DNA of 9,547 bases from JAZLIT01 sp045617525 (GCA_045617525.1 JAZLIT010000108.1:1-9547), one strand, 5' to 3'; shown: positions 1 to 5,839, counted from the first letter of the stretch. Numbers and translations: made by a program. The notes: generated by a model from the sequence alone, not told the origin.

Positions 1-1
1 G

Positions 2-31
2 AACCCGCTTCTAATATGAAGCGGGTTTTTT
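2..31 (+). terminator. Rho-independent terminator of an upstream gene
   Basis: A perfect 10-bp stem (AACCCGCTTC at 2-11, GAAGCGGGTT at 18-27) with a 6-base loop is followed by a T-run at 26-31. The T-run is on the plus-strand side, so it most likely ends a plus-strand gene lying left of the window. It could also stop the minus-strand operon that ends at 92, but the bases needed to judge that are outside the window. Confidence 0.85.
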
Positions 32-91
32 ATTATTTATATTGGAATCTGTATACCATAGTGTGTACGCTGAGGACAACAAATAAAATAA

Positions 92-382
92 TTAAGCTTC
101 GCCCATCCCTATCGCAAATAGTAAGAGCAATGTACAAACTAAAATAAATAGATTTGCGATTAGTCCGAGCAATCCGATTAATAGCATACTTTTGCGTCGT
201 TTAAACAGCCATGAAGAAATTCCGGCAAGCATAATACCTATAATTGATGAAATAAGAAAAATAGGAACTCCTACGTAAGGATCAAAATCTGGCCCTCTTA
301 GCTTTAAAAAAGCACTAATACTGACGATGACCGGCAAAATAGAGAAAACACCTAAAATCATTCCTGCTTTATTTTTATTCAA
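92..382 (-). CDS. Small three-helix membrane protein, last gene of the sigM-like operon
   Basis: This 96-residue protein has three hydrophobic segments at about residues 6-26, 38-60 and 67-91, with a positive loop (KRRK, about 61-64) before the last helix. I chose the TTG start at 382 because GAGGAGGT (390-397) lies 8 bases upstream of it; the in-frame ATG at 388 is only 2 bases from the same site and the upstream ATG at 430 has no such site. It lies 61 bases after the preceding small membrane gene, on the same strand. Its length and topology are like B. subtilis YhdK, a 96-residue membrane partner of the anti-SigM factor YhdL. Its layout also resembles the neighbouring 99-residue protein (LF, basic residues, then a Gly/Leu-rich helix), so the two may be tandem paralogues. 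Function is inferred from context only. Confidence 0.7.
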   Translation of the reverse strand: MNKNKAGMILGVFSILPVIVSISAFLKLRGPDFDPYVGVPIFLISSIIGIMLAGISSWLFKRRKSMLLIGLLGLIANLFILVCTLLLLFAIGMGEA

Positions 383-389
383 AATCATT

Positions 390-397
390 ACCTCCTC
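390..397 (-). promoter_or_regulatory. Ribosome binding site that fixes a TTG start
   Basis: GAGGAGGT on the minus strand. It is 8 bases from the TTG at 382 and 2 bases from the ATG at 388, so TTG is the better start for the last gene of the operon. Confidence 0.7.
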
Positions 398-443
398 GAT
401 AACTATTGAATTGTACTCGGTCAGATACAATAGCCACTGACCG

Positions 444-743
444 TTATGGAAATGGGTTAACCATCCATCCCAAGAAAAACATACTCATTATAAAAAAGAT
501 ACAAAACAGTGCAATACATAATCCCCATATTCCAAGCGAACGGTGCTTCTTATTAAACAAGGGAATACCTGCGCTGCCTAAACAAATCAAAATTAATAGG
601 TTAAAATCTTCTAGTAAATTAATTAAGTAACTCGTGAGTAATCCAATATTGAAAAGAAACAAGACAATTAATCCACTTAGTATCGAAAGCCAACCGAATA
701 ATTTAGCGATTCGATCATATATACTTATTTTGCCCAGTTCCAT
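444..743 (-). CDS. YhdK-like small membrane protein of the sigM operon
   Basis: This 99-residue protein has three predicted membrane helices at about residues 13-34, 38-62 and 70-94, with a basic loop (KKHR) before the third. Its ATG at 743 lies inside the 3' end of the anti-sigma gene, a 19-base overlap, which implies translational coupling. A GGTGAGGTGA sequence just upstream can serve as the ribosome binding site. In B. subtilis the order sigM-yhdL-yhdK is established, with YhdK a small membrane protein that helps YhdL hold SigM inactive. The same position, strand, overlap and size here suggest the same role at the cytoplasmic membrane. Sequence similarity could not be measured, so the YhdK name rests on synteny and topology. 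Confidence 0.75.
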   Translation of the reverse strand: MELGKISIYDRIAKLFGWLSILSGLIVLFLFNIGLLTSYLINLLEDFNLLILICLGSAGIPLFNKKHRSLGIWGLCIALFCIFFIMSMFFLGWMVNPFP

Positions 744-1714
744 AATTTCACCTCACCTATCTTCATTGATCGAATATCCCTCATTTGCTGAAGTGCTTCT
801 ACTTCCTTTTTTGGACCCGTGACAACAACCCCATATACCTCAATACCATTCATTTCAATAAACTCTCTTCGTTCAGCAAGCGCTAGATTTTTTGCGCTTG
901 ATACGTTCGTAGCTAATTCCTCATGCTCCATTAAAAAGTCTAGAATCTCAATAAATACCTTTTCATTTTCCATCATCGTATGAAATGGTGACCAGGTAGA
1001 TGTATCTCGCTGCACAGGATAGCCAATTGGAGAAACCACATTCCCTGCTTCACTTAAGTTAGTCGCTTCAACGCCTGTATTGACAGCTGCCCATAAAATC
1101 TCTACATTAGAAAATAACTTTTTCGTTTCTTCTACAGAATACAATGTATTGAATGAAATATAAGCCTCTACAACGGTTTCATCAGGTAGACCGCTTAATA
1201 CTCGCCATTCTTTAACTGAGTTAATTTCACTCGTATTGTCTGGATGCGTTAGCCAAGGATTTGTTTCTGTTGAGTTTTTTGGACGTACACGTTCAAGAGA
1301 TGTATCAATCTCTTTATTTGATAACTTATTGAATGTGTAATTCATTGTGTATGTGTTTGCTTTGTAGTCTTCACTACCGATACGCTTATATTGTTCGAAT
1401 TCCAGCTGCATTGAAAATGGACTAAAATTCAGATCGAATTCCATCTCCTCAAGTGATGTATTTGGCTCCGTAATATATAGTGTTTGACTCGTAACATCCA
1501 TAATTGTTGTCGAGCTTGTTCCGAACGCATAATAAACCAATGTCAGTATAAAACTAGTTGGTCCAAGCATTAACGCAATGGTTATTGTCAAGAAAATCAT
1601 TCTTATTTTGGATGAGGATAATGAGCGTTTCATTTTTTTCTGAAGCTTTAATTGGTGTTCAACAGGTAATTGATTTTCCTTGCTTTTACTTATTAAATTT
1701 TCATATTCGCCCAT
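725..1714 (-). CDS. yhdL: YhdL-like membrane anti-sigma factor
   Basis: This 329-residue protein is the likely anti-sigma factor for the ECF sigma encoded just upstream. It has a short basic cytoplasmic N-terminus (residues 1-38), one membrane helix (about 39-63) and a long extracytoplasmic part. The C-terminal third matches the Sigma_reg_C type domain as I recall it from B. subtilis YhdL: GLPDETVVEAYISF (176-189), a PIGYP segment (229-233), VYGVVVTGP (293-301) and the ending IGEVKLWNW (319-327). It begins 14 bases before the sigma gene stops and is followed by an overlapping small membrane gene, so sigma, anti-sigma and partner are made together. AGGAGG about 9 bases before the ATG at 1714 supports the start. 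Unusually, the cytoplasmic part is shorter than the one I recall in YhdL (whole protein about 358 residues). The family assignment is strong; identity with YhdL itself is inference. Confidence 0.88.
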   Translation of the reverse strand: MGEYENLISKSKENQLPVEHQLKLQKKMKRSLSSSKIRMIFLTITIALMLGPTSFILTLVYYAFGTSSTTIMDVTSQTLYITEPNTSLEEMEFDLNFSPFSMQLEFEQYKRIGSEDYKANTYTMNYTFNKLSNKEIDTSLERVRPKNSTETNPWLTHPDNTSEINSVKEWRVLSGLPDETVVEAYISFNTLYSVEETKKLFSNVEILWAAVNTGVEATNLSEAGNVVSPIGYPVQRDTSTWSPFHTMMENEKVFIEILDFLMEHEELATNVSSAKNLALAERREFIEMNGIEVYGVVVTGPKKEVEALQQMRDIRSMKIGEVKLWNWAK

Positions 1715-2195
1715 TCTTCTTTTCCTCCTCTTTAATTAGCACTCTCATTTTCTTGCGGCCACGAGATAAATGACTTTTTAATGTATTCACCTTTAAATCT
1801 AAAATCATCGCAGCTTGTTCATACGTACAGTCCTGAATGTCACATAAAAGAATCGATTGCTTTTCAAAAGGTGATAATTCATTCACTAAATTCAAGAGCT
1901 GATGATAGCTATCTTGCTCGATCCAAATTGATTCGGGTGTGTCATAAACAATCTGATCAACCTCTTCCATCGGTGAGCTGCGTACTTCCTTACGACAGTA
2001 ATCGATATAAGTATAGTAAGCGACTTTAAATAACCATGGTTTCAACTCATCGATTGATTTACTTAATAAAAAAATATGCGCTTTATAAAAGGTATCCTGA
2101 AGTATATCTTCGGTCGTTTGAGGATGCCTACAGAGTGAATAAATATAGCGATATAAATCCCCTACATATAAATCGTATACTTTTTCGATTTCCAT
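1701..2195 (-). CDS. sigM: ECF RNA polymerase sigma factor, SigM-like
   Basis: This 164-residue protein is an extracytoplasmic-function sigma factor. Region 2 spans about residues 8-69, with TTEDILQDTFYKA (27-39) and KPWLFKVAYYTYIDYCRK (52-69). Region 4 spans about 100-155, with the helix-turn-helix YEQAAMILDLKVNTLKSHLS (125-144) followed by RGRKKMR. I chose the ATG at 2195, five residues inside the longest frame, because an AGGGGGGC site (2200-2207) lies just before it; this gives a length close to B. subtilis SigM (about 163). The downstream YhdL-like anti-sigma gene overlaps by 14 bases. SigM-type factors respond to cell-envelope stress and usually drive their own operon; a candidate promoter is at 2217-2242. 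Another ECF subgroup with the same anti-sigma type cannot be excluded without a tree. Confidence 0.88.
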   Translation of the reverse strand: MEIEKVYDLYVGDLYRYIYSLCRHPQTTEDILQDTFYKAHIFLLSKSIDELKPWLFKVAYYTYIDYCRKEVRSSPMEEVDQIVYDTPESIWIEQDSYHQLLNLVNELSPFEKQSILLCDIQDCTYEQAAMILDLKVNTLKSHLSRGRKKMRVLIKEEEKKNGRI

Positions 2196-2199
2196 CTCT

Positions 2200-2207
2200 G
2201 CCCCCCT
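2200..2207 (-). promoter_or_regulatory. Ribosome binding site of the sigma gene
   Basis: AGGGGGGC on the minus strand, with its G-run 5 bases before the ATG at 2195. It lies inside the coding part of the longer frame starting at 2210, so the shorter start is preferred. Confidence 0.65.
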
Positions 2208-2216
2208 CATTACATC

Positions 2217-2242
2217 CTCGTTTCAGAACACTTTAAAGTTGC
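2217..2242 (-). promoter_or_regulatory. Candidate ECF-type (autoregulatory) promoter
   Basis: On the minus strand GCAAC (2242-2238) is followed after 17 bases by CGAG (2220-2217), then the ribosome binding site of the sigma gene. B. subtilis ECF promoters have an AAC core in the -35 and CGTC, CGTA or CGAC-like -10 elements with 16-17 base spacing, so this fits loosely with one -10 mismatch. A TGAAAC at 2225-2220 is a better -35 core but has no CGTC-like partner downstream. This is a weak match. Confidence 0.3.
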
Positions 2243-2414
2243 GAAAATTCAAATTATTTTTCGTGTAATTTTTCTAGCCTAATAATTCTTTATGAAATTC
2301 AATTGTATAACGCAAAAAAACAAAAAAATGTATACCAGGTACTCACACAATTACAGGCAAAATGAATGAGCCTACTACTTTTCTATTTCGCTCTTTCCTT
2401 TTACAATATACATA

Positions 2415-2422
2415 AGAGGAGG
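2415..2422 (+). promoter_or_regulatory. Ribosome binding site for a TTG start
   Basis: AGAGGAGG, 8 bases upstream of the TTG at 2431. No other start codon in the frame has comparable spacing. Confidence 0.75.
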
Positions 2423-2430
2423 CGAAAGAG

Positions 2431-3399
2431 TTGAAGAATAAAAGAAAAATGTTTAGACGAGCCGCACTTATAGCAGTGCCAATACTGGTCATCCTCTACT
2501 TTGTTATTGGCAATGTGTTTTATTATTTTGCATTAAACGCCAATTCAACTCAAAGTCGTTCGATTGGCGAAAAGTATTACGTCAGTAGCCCAGCTATTGA
2601 TCCAGAGCGTGAGCAACTCGAGCGGGAAAAAGACAAGGAATTTCTTGAACAAATGCAGCCCGATCAACTTTCGATTACGTCCCATGATGGGCTAAAACTA
2701 GAAGGCTATGTATTTGAGCAACCTACGCAAACAAATCAATGGGTATTTGCTGTCCACGGTTATACTGGCAGCGTACGGCAGATGACGAGATGGAACAGAC
2801 AGCTATATGAACTAGGCTACAATGTTTTTGCGCCGGATTTACGAGGGCATGGGAATAGTGCGGGAAATTACTATGGCATGGGCTGGCTCGACCAGCAAGA
2901 CTTACACGATTGGCTACAACTGTTACTTGAGCGCGAACCTGATGCAGACGTTACATTATACGGGGTATCAATGGGTGCATCAGCCGTTTTGAACTTGGCT
3001 GGCAAAGCTCCATCACAAGTTAATGCGGTTATTGCCGACTCTGGCTTTACGAGTGTCAAATCTATTTTTGAAACACAGTTGCACAATGTGCTACACTTGC
3101 CCTCATTCCCTATTTTAAATGCGGCAAATACCGTTTCAAAGTGGCGTATTGGACTTGATTTCAAAGCTTCCACTTTAGAGCGAGTTAAAGAAATCCGTAT
3201 TCCCATTCTATACATTCATGGTGGGCAAGACACATTCGTTCCAGTCGAAAACGTCTATTCTTTAGCAGAGGCAACAAACACACCATACGAAATATGGGTT
3301 GTAGACGAGGCAAATCACGGAGAAGCTGTAAAGGTAGAACCCGACTTGTACCGCGAGAAAGTGAATACCTTTATCCAACAAAATAGGACTCCAAAATAA
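2431..3399 (+). CDS. Membrane-anchored alpha/beta hydrolase (YqkD-like)
   Basis: This 322-residue protein starts at TTG. It has a basic N-terminus (KNKRKMFRR) and one membrane helix or uncleaved signal anchor (about 11-34), then an alpha/beta-hydrolase domain (about 80-317). Catalytic features visible are the oxyanion-side HGYTG (109-113), DLRGHG (136-141), the nucleophile elbow GVSMG with Ser180 (178-182), the acid Asp267 in HGGQD and the base His296 in ANHGE. This is a complete Ser-Asp-His triad of the serine aminopeptidase/BAAT-like hydrolase group; B. subtilis YqkD is the closest type I recall. The domain probably faces outward. The substrate is not predictable. It is divergent from the sigma operon across 235 bases and ends at a bidirectional terminator, so it is probably transcribed alone. 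A TACAAT at 2402-2407 is a possible -10 element, without a good -35. Confidence 0.88.
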   Translation: MKNKRKMFRRAALIAVPILVILYFVIGNVFYYFALNANSTQSRSIGEKYYVSSPAIDPEREQLEREKDKEFLEQMQPDQLSITSHDGLKLEGYVFEQPTQTNQWVFAVHGYTGSVRQMTRWNRQLYELGYNVFAPDLRGHGNSAGNYYGMGWLDQQDLHDWLQLLLEREPDADVTLYGVSMGASAVLNLAGKAPSQVNAVIADSGFTSVKSIFETQLHNVLHLPSFPILNAANTVSKWRIGLDFKASTLERVKEIRIPILYIHGGQDTFVPVENVYSLAEATNTPYEIWVVDEANHGEAVKVEPDLYREKVNTFIQQNRTPK

Positions 3400-3431
3400 A
3401 GCAGATGAAACATAAGGCTATATTAGGTCAT

Positions 3432-3472
3432 AAAAAATGAGCTTGGAATTACTATTTCCTAGCTCATTTTTT
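3432..3472. terminator. Bidirectional terminator between convergent genes
   Basis: A perfect 12-bp arm pair (AAAAAATGAGCT at 3432-3443, AGCTCATTTTTT at 3461-3472) is extended after a T/T mismatch by GGAA and TTCC. The A-run and T-run at the two ends give a U-tract in either direction, so it can end both the hydrolase gene (plus) and the exporter gene (minus). Confidence 0.88.
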
Positions 3473-3482
3473 CTAGAAAAAG

Positions 3483-4418
3483 TTATTCATTGGTAGTGGT
3501 ACTTCTTTTGAAGATACGTGTATCCTTTAAAAAGTTGGTTCCAATCACCCCCAGTATAATAAGAACTGATCCTATAATATGATAAATAAAAATATCTTCA
3601 CTTAATATGATTGCCCCAGCAACAATAGAAACTACCGTAGACATATTGGAAAAGACACTCATTTGTGAAGCTGATATTTTTGAAAGTATAAAGTTGGATA
3701 ATAATGACGTTACAAAAGATGCAAGAATCCCAAGAAATAGAATTGAAACTACAAAGTTTAAGTTTGTCCAAGGAATAAACATAGATTGTAAACTTCGATT
3801 TGAAATATGCGTTAAAAGCGAAGCTATGTTAAAAAAAATGAAGCCTATTCCTAACATAAAAAAGGTTATTTCTAGAGGCTTAAATGTTCGAATTAAAGAG
3901 CGTGTTAGTACTGTATAGCCTGATAACGACAAACAAGAAATCAATAGTAATAAAATACCCAACCAACTTGAAAAGGAAATAGTACTACCTTTCATAATAA
4001 ATATATAAATAACCCCAAAAACGGATACAGTAATAAAAATTTTCTGAATTATCGATGTGTGCTCTTTTAAAAAAAATGAAGCCATAATAGTCGTTAAAAT
4101 TGGGATTGTTGCAAATAGAATTCCAGCCTCTGAAGACGGTACCGATTGTAGCCCAAATGCTTGAAAACTAAAGAAAAAAGTAGGATAAAGGATTGTTAGG
4201 GGAAGTAATTTATAATATGATTTAAGCCTAATATCTACTTTTACAACTTTAAGTACTATTAGTAAAGATACTGTAAAAAAAGCGATTGTAAAACGGAAGG
4301 CCAATGTATCTAGTGGATTAGATTCATTAATAGCTGTTTTAGTAAATAAGAAAGATAAGCCCACAATTACCGCATTTGTTATAGCACATATATAAGCCAA
4401 ATAAAGTCCATTCTTCAC
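3483..4418 (-). CDS. EamA/DMT-family transporter (probable exporter)
   Basis: This protein of 311 residues from the chosen start is almost entirely membrane helices, about ten, arranged as two EamA-type repeats (roughly residues 5-135 and 148-290). Family-like features are the first-repeat glutamate-rich turn SSEAGILFATIPILTTIMA followed by FLKEHTS, and in the second repeat SASQMSVFSN then a matching short ILSEDI segment. EamA/DMT proteins export amino acids, metabolites or drugs from the cytoplasm; the substrate here is unknown. GTG at 4418 is chosen because AAGGATGT lies 7 bases before it; GTG at 4427 and TTG at 4424 are in-frame alternatives with worse spacing. The gene is very AT-rich (15 G/C in 3961-4020). 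It follows the flavoprotein gene on the same strand, but about 220 bases apart, with its own upstream region holding an inverted repeat and a copy of the 26-base repeat. Confidence 0.88.
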   Translation of the reverse strand: MKNGLYLAYICAITNAVIVGLSFLFTKTAINESNPLDTLAFRFTIAFFTVSLLIVLKVVKVDIRLKSYYKLLPLTILYPTFFFSFQAFGLQSVPSSEAGILFATIPILTTIMASFFLKEHTSIIQKIFITVSVFGVIYIFIMKGSTISFSSWLGILLLLISCLSLSGYTVLTRSLIRTFKPLEITFFMLGIGFIFFNIASLLTHISNRSLQSMFIPWTNLNFVVSILFLGILASFVTSLLSNFILSKISASQMSVFSNMSTVVSIVAGAIILSEDIFIYHIIGSVLIILGVIGTNFLKDTRIFKRSTTTNE

Positions 4419-4481
4419 ATACAACACATCCTTATATAGTTCCTCTTGATATAAATATACTAAATTTATTTGGAAAAAAGT

Positions 4482-4507
4482 TCATACTTAAGAATGATTA
4501 TTTCTTT
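4482..4507 (-). repeat. 26-base direct repeat, copy 1
   Basis: Read on the minus strand this starts AAAGAAATAATC and ends CTTAAGTATGA. It matches 22 of 26 bases with 5664-5689 in the same orientation. It lies about 63 bases upstream of the exporter start, in its probable promoter or operator region, and overlaps the 13-bp inverted repeat at 4493-4526. Confidence 0.75.
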
Positions 4508-4526
4508 CATATCAGAAATAATCATT
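4493..4526. promoter_or_regulatory. Perfect 13-bp inverted repeat upstream of the exporter gene
   Basis: AATGATTATTTCT (4493-4505) and AGAAATAATCATT (4514-4526) are exact reverse complements around an 8-base centre. No T-run follows on either strand, so it is not a normal terminator. Its place 75-108 bases upstream of the exporter start suits an operator for a dimeric regulator or a structured leader. The binding protein is unknown. Confidence 0.6.
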
Positions 4527-4584
4527 TGTTATAGTTTATCTGTTAGCATGTTTCTACGAGAGTATTTGCAATCAGAGCACCACG

Positions 4585-4627
4585 CGCCAACCCTCTTTCC
4601 TAGCGAAGCGGTTGGCGTTGAGCCCTT
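4585..4627 (+). terminator. GC-rich hairpin with T-run (terminator-like, orphan)
   Basis: CGCCAACC (4585-4592) pairs with GGTTGGCG (4610-4617); TTC/GAA can extend the stem inside. A run of T follows at about 4626-4631 after an 8-base gap. The T-run is on the plus strand although no plus-strand gene precedes it; the flavoprotein gene ends at 4638 from the other side, where the hairpin lies 20 bases past its stop but has no U-tract. It may still act as a 3' stabilising hairpin for that transcript. Confidence 0.45.
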
Positions 4628-4637
4628 TTTTACGTAA

Positions 4638-5543
4638 TCAAAAACGCTCCATCGTTAAATCAGTATTTACGGAAACTGCAGCCTTATTACCTTTGGCAGC
4701 AGAAATTAGCAATGAGGTTGGTTTCGATTTTTCAGTTTCACCGGCAATGTATATATTTTTTTGAGTAGTTTTACCAAGCCCATCTGTTATAACTTCTCCA
4801 TTTTCATGAAATTCACAGCCAAGCTTCTTGGCAAATTGATTTGGGCGGTAATAGGATGGGGCCACAAACCCACCTGATCTTTGGATTGTTTCTCCTGTAA
4901 CAAACTCAATTTTTTCGAGATAACCATCATTACCTATTAAGTTTTTCACCGGCTCCGATATTATCTTGATGTTGTGTTTTTGTAACTGAGTAACACCTTC
5001 TTTAGATAGCTGCACTCCATTTGTGAGGACAATTAAATCCTGCGACCAGTTATAAATTAATTTAGCCAAATGAAGTACATGTTCTTCTTTTTCAGCAATG
5101 ACAACTAAAGGCTTGTCCCTTTGCTCCCAACCATCACAATATGGGCAACTGAAAAGGCTTTTTCCATAAAAATCTCTTATACTTGGTATAGAAAATACTT
5201 CTTGAATACCAGTAGCTAATATTATTTTTTCCGTAACATATTCCTGACCACTACATGTATTGACAATAAACATACCATGATCTTTATCCTTGATTATTTC
5301 AGTAACTGTTTCATTAAAATATAATACAGATGGATAATTCGCCAATTCGTTTAACCCTAATTCTTTAAACGCTTGTGGTTTTATCCCATCTCGAGTAATA
5401 AATCCATGTGACTCCTGTGTCACTCGATTTCTATTCGTGCCATCATCGAATAATGCAATTACTCGCCTAGCCCTCCCTAAAGTTAAACTAGCACTTAAAC
5501 CTGCTGGACCTCCACCTATCACGATACAATCAAAAACATCCAT
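4638..5543 (-). CDS. Thioredoxin-reductase-like FAD oxidoreductase with CPYC motif
   Basis: This 301-residue flavoprotein has the N-terminal FAD-binding Rossmann motif GGGPAG (10-15), the family segment HGFITRDG (46-53), ATG (110-112), a redox-active CPYCDGWE with Cys133 and Cys136, and a C-terminal FAD motif NIYIAGET (263-270), where Glu replaces the usual Asp. The second Rossmann site that binds NADPH in thioredoxin reductase is not recognisable: the region 146-160 reads LVVIAEKEEHVLHLA without the glycine motif. This fits the CPYC-GWE group annotated as NAD(P)/FAD-dependent oxidoreductases, related to disulfide-forming oxidases such as GliT and HlmI, rather than true TrxB. ATG at 5543 is chosen because AGGGGGGC (5549-5556) precedes it; an in-frame TTG at 5594 lacks such a site. 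The exporter gene lies downstream. Physiological substrate is unknown. Confidence 0.85.
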   Translation of the reverse strand: MDVFDCIVIGGGPAGLSASLTLGRARRVIALFDDGTNRNRVTQESHGFITRDGIKPQAFKELGLNELANYPSVLYFNETVTEIIKDKDHGMFIVNTCSGQEYVTEKIILATGIQEVFSIPSIRDFYGKSLFSCPYCDGWEQRDKPLVVIAEKEEHVLHLAKLIYNWSQDLIVLTNGVQLSKEGVTQLQKHNIKIISEPVKNLIGNDGYLEKIEFVTGETIQRSGGFVAPSYYRPNQFAKKLGCEFHENGEVITDGLGKTTQKNIYIAGETEKSKPTSLLISAAKGNKAAVSVNTDLTMERF

Positions 5544-5548
5544 TGTTT

Positions 5549-5556
5549 GCCCCCCT
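5549..5556 (-). promoter_or_regulatory. Ribosome binding site that fixes the flavoprotein start
   Basis: AGGGGGGC on the minus strand, with its G-run 6 bases before the ATG at 5543. It supports a start 17 codons inside the longest frame and puts the FAD motif at the usual distance from the N-terminus. Confidence 0.65.
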
Positions 5557-5586
5557 ATTCCTGCTACTCTTAGCGAGAACTCACCT

Positions 5587-5667
5587 TCACTCAAGTTTTA
5601 AGTAGTTTCTTCGGATATTTAGTAGCAGTTCATCCATTAAATGATTCTCTTTTGGGTCAGCCATCAT
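5587..5667 (-). CDS. Possible 26-codon small ORF or gene remnant
   Basis: Beginning at the very end of the 26-base repeat, an ATG frame runs 26 codons to TGA: MMADPKENHL then MDELLLNIRRNYLKLE. Its composition (acidic, lysine- and leucine-rich, helix-like) looks protein-like, but there is no ribosome binding site before the ATG. It ends 44 bases before the flavoprotein start. It may be a remnant of a lost upstream gene, a leader peptide, or chance. Confidence 0.2.
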   Translation of the reverse strand: MMADPKENHLMDELLLNIRRNYLKLE

Positions 5668-5689
5668 ACTTAAATATCAATATTTCTTT
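5664..5689 (-). repeat. 26-base direct repeat, copy 2
   Basis: Read on the minus strand this starts AAAGAAATATTG and ends TTTAAGTATGA. It matches copy 1 (4482-4507) at 22 of 26 positions and contains its own dyad AAATAT-TG-ATATTT. It lies about 120 bases upstream of the flavoprotein start, so each of the two minus-strand genes has one copy upstream in the same orientation. Confidence 0.75.
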
Positions 5690-5786
5690 GCATAACTTTG
5701 AGATTTCTCCACGCATTTTTACATAAATTACCCAAAAGTACTAAAATGTGAAATACCCCATTCGATGAAATGAACAAATTGTCTTA

Positions 5787-5815
5787 TTTTTGAAATATTT
5801 TAATATCTGTATAAT
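5787..5815 (+). promoter_or_regulatory. Candidate SigA promoter of the lipoprotein gene
   Basis: A consensus TATAAT (5810-5815) lies 31 bases before the TTG start, leaving room for a short leader with the ribosome binding site. The -35 is weak (TTTTTG at 5787-5792, 17-base spacing). An alternative is TTGTCT (5779-5784) with TAATAT (5801-5806), 16 bases apart. Confidence 0.5.
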
Positions 5816-5831
5816 TTACATAATGTCATAT

Positions 5832-5839
5832 AAAAGGAG
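5832..5839 (+). promoter_or_regulatory. Ribosome binding site that fixes the lipoprotein start
   Basis: AAAAGGAG, 7 bases before the TTG at 5847. The longer frame from 5790 would run through the TATAAT and this site, so it is rejected as the start. Confidence 0.75.

Noticed and set aside
2331..2342. TACC-A-GGTA dyad upstream of the hydrolase
   Set aside because: Only 4-bp arms; this size occurs often by chance and no promoter nearby supports an operator.
2871..3215. Minus-strand 114-codon open frame
   Set aside because: It is antisense to the hydrolase catalytic core, has no ribosome binding site that I could see and no recognisable domain.
3607..3918. Plus-strand 103-codon open frame
   Set aside because: It is a shadow opposite the exporter gene, where AT-rich membrane-helix codons leave few stops on the other strand.
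5544..5594. Longer N-terminus for the flavoprotein from TTG 5594
   Set aside because: No ribosome binding site was found before it, and it would put 17 extra residues before the FAD motif; the AGGGGGG site inside it serves the ATG at 5543.
4508..5663. Insertion sequence or composite mobile element between the 26-base repeats
   Set aside because: No transposase or recombinase frame is present, and the repeats are 26 bases, imperfect and each upstream of a gene. Regulation is at least as good an explanation, so it is kept only as an alternative.
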